Assembly (NCBI RefSeq): GCF_000013045.1
Contig: NC_007677.1
Location: 1,426,001 to 1,490,000, forward strand
DNA length: 64,000 bases
Origin: Salinibacter ruber DSM 13855
GTDB taxonomy: Bacteria > Bacteroidota > Rhodothermia > Rhodothermales > Salinibacteraceae
Reading direction: 5' to 3'
The notes under the pieces are model-generated. The model saw only the letters and a program-made list of their open reading frames with translations, searched no databases and was not told the origin of the DNA. A program made the position numbers and the translations under genes. Shown here one piece after another: positions 60,777 through 64,000 of this stretch (positions are counted from its first letter, which is position 1; each line of letters starts with the position of its first letter).

Positions 60777-61427
60777 ATGGGTCGGAAGAAACTCACTGCC
60801 AAGCAGCACGAATTTCTGCAATTCCTGATCGATCACACCCGGGAGACGGGGGTGTGGCCGACCTACCGGGAGATCATCGATCACTTCGGCTACAACTCCC
60901 CCAACAGCGTCACCCAGAACCTGAAGGCGCTTCACCGCAAGGGGCACCTTACACGGGACGACCAGGGCTACCACCTCGCCACGCGCTACCAGGAGCAGGA
61001 GGAACCGGGCATCCCAGTCAAGGGCATCATCTCGGCCGGTACGCTCCAGGAAGCCGTGGAGGCGGACCTGGGAACCATCACGCTCGACATGCTCTTCCCG
61101 AACCTGGACCAGATCTTCGCGATTCGGGTGTCGGGGCAGTCCATGCGGGGGGCGAACATCCGTGATGGCGACTACGTGCTGCTCATTGATGAGGACATCC
61201 CGGAGGGGGGGATCGGTGCGGTGCTGTACGACGGAGAGACCTCCCTAAAGCGCGTGCACCACGACGACGAGGGCCTCCGCCTAGAGCCCTGTAATCCGGA
61301 GTACGACGACATCCACATCCAGCCCGATGTGTTCGAGGAAGTGACCATCCTCGGGCGCTATGTGGGCCACATCAACGACGAGGGCATTCATAAGAAGAGC
61401 GGCCAAGGGACTCCGGCGGTCCGCTAG
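60777..61427 (+). CDS. lexA: LexA repressor
   Basis: A 216-residue SOS repressor. The N-terminal winged helix (KLTAKQHEFLQFLIDHTRETGVWPTYREIIDHFGYNSPNSVTQNLKALHRKGHL) is followed by the peptidase S24 domain: self-cleavage site Ala87-Gly88 in IISAGTLQEA, catalytic Ser122 in SGQSMRGANIRDGDYVLLI and Lys158 in ETSLKRVHHDD. RecA-stimulated cleavage would induce the SOS regulon. Upstream recO is on the same strand. The operator sequence is not established here. I looked for palindromes shared with uvrB or recO upstream regions and found none convincing. Confidence 0.95.
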   Translation: MGRKKLTAKQHEFLQFLIDHTRETGVWPTYREIIDHFGYNSPNSVTQNLKALHRKGHLTRDDQGYHLATRYQEQEEPGIPVKGIISAGTLQEAVEADLGTITLDMLFPNLDQIFAIRVSGQSMRGANIRDGDYVLLIDEDIPEGGIGAVLYDGETSLKRVHHDDEGLRLEPCNPEYDDIHIQPDVFEEVTILGRYVGHINDEGIHKKSGQGTPAVR

Positions 61428-61484
61428 CGCCCCGCGAGTGCCTGTGCACACCTCCGATTGCTTCGATCTCACACCTTTGCGTTC

Positions 61485-62111
61485 ATGAGCGACCTGCCGA
61501 ACTGGAGAGACAATCTGCGCCGCGAGGGGGGGCACTGGGACGACGGCCGCTGGTACGACATCCATCTTGAGCGGCGGCTTCCGCAGGCCGTTCCGATGCT
61601 CGAAGAGTTGGCCATGGCCCTTCCGCCCCTGCCGCCCGGCGCCACCGTCTGCGACCTTGCGTGCGGCACCGGCAATGCGGCCGCGACCGTGCTCGATGCG
61701 TATCCGCAGGTGGAGCTCGTGCTGCTGGACGAAGACCCGGACCTGCTCTCCATCGCACACGAGAAGGTGGGGCAACTCACGCGCAACGCCGAGCCGCTGC
61801 AGGTGGCCGTGCCCTCCGACGGGGCGCCGCTCCCGGGCGGGCCCTACGACCTCGTCGTGGCCTCGCTGGCCCTCCACGCCATCGTGGGGCACGAGGTGGA
61901 TCCGGCAGAGGCGGAGTCGCGCTACGAGCTGCTCTTCCGCAGCGTCCTTGAGCCCCTACGCCCCGGTGGGCACTGCCTCATCGGCGACCACGTTGGTACC
62001 CTGCCGCTCTATCCGCAGCTCAAGGCCATGGAGCGTGCCGGCTTTACGGAGGTCGACTGTGCGTGGCGCCAGGACGACTTCTTCGTAGCGGGCGGCCGAA
62101 AGAGCCCCTGA
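61485..62111 (+). CDS. Class I SAM-dependent methyltransferase
   Basis: A 208-residue Rossmann-fold methyltransferase. Motif I: VCDLACGTGNAAATVLDAYPQVELVLLDEDPDLLSIA; motif II/III: YDLVVASLALHAIV; a long helix EAESRYELLFRSVLEPLRPGGHCLIGDHVG leads to the C-terminal AMERAGFTEVDCAWRQDDFFVAGGRK. Methyl acceptor unknown; small molecule or tRNA cannot be told apart. ATG 61485 chosen, as an earlier in-frame ATG at 61458 adds nine non-conserved residues. It starts 58 bases after lexA on the same strand. Confidence 0.88.
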   Translation: MSDLPNWRDNLRREGGHWDDGRWYDIHLERRLPQAVPMLEELAMALPPLPPGATVCDLACGTGNAAATVLDAYPQVELVLLDEDPDLLSIAHEKVGQLTRNAEPLQVAVPSDGAPLPGGPYDLVVASLALHAIVGHEVDPAEAESRYELLFRSVLEPLRPGGHCLIGDHVGTLPLYPQLKAMERAGFTEVDCAWRQDDFFVAGGRKSP

Positions 62112-62327
62112 GTCGGTGAACAGGCCACGGCGGGTGGCGCAGGCGTTTCCTGCAGGTAGCCGTTCGCGGGGCTTGCCGGGCTCGGGGGGCTCCTTCCGTT
62201 CGGAAACTGCCGTGCGAAGGAGGGGATGCAGTGAGGGACGATGGGGGCGGCCCCTGTCGGTGTAGAGCCTGTGGCTTCCCGGAACAAGACGAGGAGGCGG
62301 AGCGCGCGACGTGCGAAGACTCTGTCC

Positions 62328-63779
62328 TCAACCGCGCTCGTTCCGAATTCGCTGGTACGTCTTGTCCAGGTCCACGACGGGTTTCGGATAGTCGGCCCCG
62401 AGGACGCAGCCGTACTTCTTCTGCTGCTCGTGACTCATGCGGTTGGGCTCGTGCACGTACTTGTCGGGCACGTCCGCCAGCTCGGGGAGCCAGTAGCGGA
62501 CGTATTCGCCGTTCTCGTCGTAGCGCTTCGCCTGCTTCACGATGTTGAAGTACCGGGCCCGCGGGTCATTGCCCACCCGGGAGTTGTAGGCCCAGTTGCC
62601 CCAGTTGGAGGCCACGTCGTAGTCCACGAGGCGCGACTCGAAGTAGGCCGCCCCCATCCGCCAATCCAGCTTCAGGCTCTGTGAGAGCATGCTGGCGACA
62701 TTCTGGCGGCCCCGGTTGGACATGTAGCCGGTTCGGTTGAGCTCCCGCATGTTGGCGTCGACGAACGGAATGCCGGTCGTGCCGGCGGCCCACCGCTCGA
62801 AGGACTTGTCGTAGTAGCGCCAGTCGATGTCGTTGCCGTTGATGCCACCGGGGCGGAAGAGGCGCTCGCCGGCCTTCCACGTGACGTAGCTGAAGAAGTC
62901 GCGCCAGATCAGCTCAAACTTCATCCAGTACGTCGACTTGTTGTCGACCCGTTGGTCCTCGTAGCGCTCCACCTCCTCGTGGATCTGCCGGGGCGTAATG
63001 CAGCCGTGGGCGAGCCAAGCACTGAACTTCGCGGAGTAGTTGGCCCCGAGCAGGCCGTTGCGTGTGGCCTTGTACTTCTTCAGAAAGTCCCCGCGCCAGA
63101 TGTATTCGTCGATGCGGTCGTGCCCGCGGCTCTCGCCCCCGCGGAAGGGGAGCACGCCCCGCTCGTCGACGGTCCCGTCGTCGTCGAAGCCGAGCTCGTC
63201 GAGGGTCGGGATCGACCCCGGATTGAGGTCTTCAGGCAGGGGGAGCAGCGAGTCCGGCGCGTCCAGGGTGGGCCGGACCGTGCTCTTTTTCTCTACGGCC
63301 TTTCGAAAGTTTGTGTAGACCTTCGGAATGTCATCGGGGCCGTCGAAGGGAACGTCGTCGATGTGGTAGAGCGTCTTTCCCCAGAAGAAGCCGGGCGTGG
63401 CGCCGGTGTCCCGGAGCGCATCCTCTACGGCCGTCTCCACGTCCTCCTCCTCGCCCCCGATCTCCTGGAACTGAAGCACCTCGTTGGCGCCGGTTTGCCG
63501 CACGAGCTCCGGCAGGATGTCCTCGGGACGCCCCCCACGGACCACGAGATCCGCCCCGAGGTCCTGAACCGAGTCCCGCAGATCCTGCACGCTTTCGCGG
63601 AGAAAACGGGCCCGGATGGAGCTCATCTTCGGCAGGTCGAACATCGTCGTGCCGAAGTGACGCGGGTCGAAGCAGTAGACCGGAATGACCTGGTCGTAGT
63701 GGTCGGCCGCGTAGCGGAGAGGGGCGTGGTCGCGCACGCGGAGGTCGTTCCGAATCCAAACGAGGGCGGTTGAAAGCAC
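62328..63779 (-). CDS. Cryptochrome DASH
   Basis: A 483-residue member of the photolyase/cryptochrome family. N-terminal photolyase alpha/beta domain (TALVWIRNDLRVRDHAPLRYAADHYDQVIPVYCFDP). C-terminal FAD-binding helical domain: RNGLLGANYSAKFSAWLAHGCITPRQIHEEVERYE, KSTYWMKFELIWRDFFSYVTWKAGERLF, WAAGTTGIPFVDANMRELNRTGYMSNRGRQNVASMLSQSLKLDWRMGAAYFESRLVDYDVASNWGNWAYNSRVGNDPRARYFNIVKQA. These are diagnostic of the DASH group, which repairs CPDs in single-stranded DNA and may sense light. A DUF2256 gene precedes it on the same strand, 84 bases away. Confidence 0.95.
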   Translation of the reverse strand: MLSTALVWIRNDLRVRDHAPLRYAADHYDQVIPVYCFDPRHFGTTMFDLPKMSSIRARFLRESVQDLRDSVQDLGADLVVRGGRPEDILPELVRQTGANEVLQFQEIGGEEEDVETAVEDALRDTGATPGFFWGKTLYHIDDVPFDGPDDIPKVYTNFRKAVEKKSTVRPTLDAPDSLLPLPEDLNPGSIPTLDELGFDDDGTVDERGVLPFRGGESRGHDRIDEYIWRGDFLKKYKATRNGLLGANYSAKFSAWLAHGCITPRQIHEEVERYEDQRVDNKSTYWMKFELIWRDFFSYVTWKAGERLFRPGGINGNDIDWRYYDKSFERWAAGTTGIPFVDANMRELNRTGYMSNRGRQNVASMLSQSLKLDWRMGAAYFESRLVDYDVASNWGNWAYNSRVGNDPRARYFNIVKQAKRYDENGEYVRYWLPELADVPDKYVHEPNRMSHEQQKKYGCVLGADYPKPVVDLDKTYQRIRNERG

Positions 63780-63863
63780 GGTGTCGGTACGGTGGACTGG
63801 TGAGGGTCGGTGTGACGCACGCCGAAAGAAGAACGGGCAGGGACGTCCCGGGACGCCTGCGCG

Positions 63864-64000
63864 CTACTCCTCCTTGGCCCAGGGGATGTGGTCGCGGTCC
63901 TTGTTGCGGCGGCAGCGTTCGCTGCAGTACTTCACGTTTTCCCAGTCGTCCTCCCACTTCTTGCGCCACTCAAACTCGCGATTGCACACGGGACATGTTT
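63864..64000 (-). CDS. DUF2256 zinc-finger-like protein, C-terminal part (cut by window edge)
   Basis: Reading the minus strand to the stop at 63864 gives ...[44 protein letters not shown]. The C-x-x-C plus C-x-x-x-C pattern with R-K-K-W is the DUF2256 signature, a short (about 50-70 residue) probable zinc-binding protein. The N-terminus lies beyond the window. It is immediately upstream of the cryptochrome DASH gene on the same strand; DUF2256 genes are known to occur near photolyase-type genes, suggesting a joint role in light-dependent repair. Confidence 0.85.
   Translation of the reverse strand, partial: TCPVCNREFEWRKKWEDDWENVKYCSERCRRNKDRDHIPWAKEE

Overview
The window looks like chromosome of an extremely halophilic bacterium of the Rhodothermota/Bacteroidota lineage, most probably Salinibacter or a close relative. 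This is an inference from the sequence alone. The DNA is GC-rich, the proteins are strongly acidic (long Asp/Glu runs in RpoN, PspA, L31 and others), several families have their Bacteroidota form (AccD without zinc-ribbon cysteines, cysteine-free L31, EF-G-like protein), and there is an archaeal-type pantoate kinase of the kind haloarchaea use. There is no rRNA, intact tRNA, insertion sequence, prophage or CRISPR array. Gene density is high and most genes are core metabolism, repair or envelope functions.

Layout. 1-3.2 kb: a cut-off membrane protein, a KamA-type radical SAM enzyme, an AT-richer DUF433/DUF5615 toxin-antitoxin pair beside a possible tRNA remnant, and a Ddl-like ATP-grasp enzyme. 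3.3-10.4 kb: a heptad-repeat hairpin, an NhaC-type antiporter, PEP synthase, adenosylhomocysteinase with a clear terminator, and a small gene broken by a perfect 10-bp tandem duplication. 10.8-19.4 kb: AlaX editing enzyme, archaeal-type pantoate kinase, a penicillin-acylase lipoprotein, DoxX-like protein, ferredoxin, RuvB, RpoN and an outer-membrane-like protein. 19.5-27.3 kb: class V aminotransferase, EF-G-like GTPase, a DUF411/DUF1684 pair, a TPP riboswitch in front of a short-chain dehydrogenase, TsaB and AccD. 27.6-33.1 kb: three consecutive secreted proteins built from propeller-type repeats. 33.1-39.4 kb: UvrB, a cystathionine-synthase-type enzyme under a SAM-I riboswitch with a terminator, L31 and a pyrimidine nucleoside phosphorylase. 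39.4-41.8 kb: PspA with two uncharacterised coiled-coil partners. 41.8-52.7 kb: a hypothetical protein, MoaC, an amidohydrolase, glutamate synthase GltB-GltD, Dtd, RdgB and S21. 52.8-64 kb: a fused Kgd-type 2-oxoglutarate dehydrogenase, an epimerase, an orphan response regulator, ComEA-like protein, RecO, LexA, a methyltransferase, and cryptochrome DASH beside a DUF2256 zinc protein.

Themes. The methyl cycle appears twice: ahcY, and the SAM-riboswitch-controlled metB-like gene. DNA repair is spread across ruvB, uvrB, recO, lexA and cry-DASH. Carbon/nitrogen nodes (ppsA, gltBD) have upstream palindromes resembling LacI/CcpA-family operators, which suggests a shared regulator. The best leads for something undescribed are the TPP-controlled dehydrogenase, the LacI-type operator set, the pspA cassette with a shared C-terminal KTIG motif, the secreted propeller trio, the heptad-repeat hairpins and the duplication-broken gene. 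All calls rest on reading the sequence; no database search was run.
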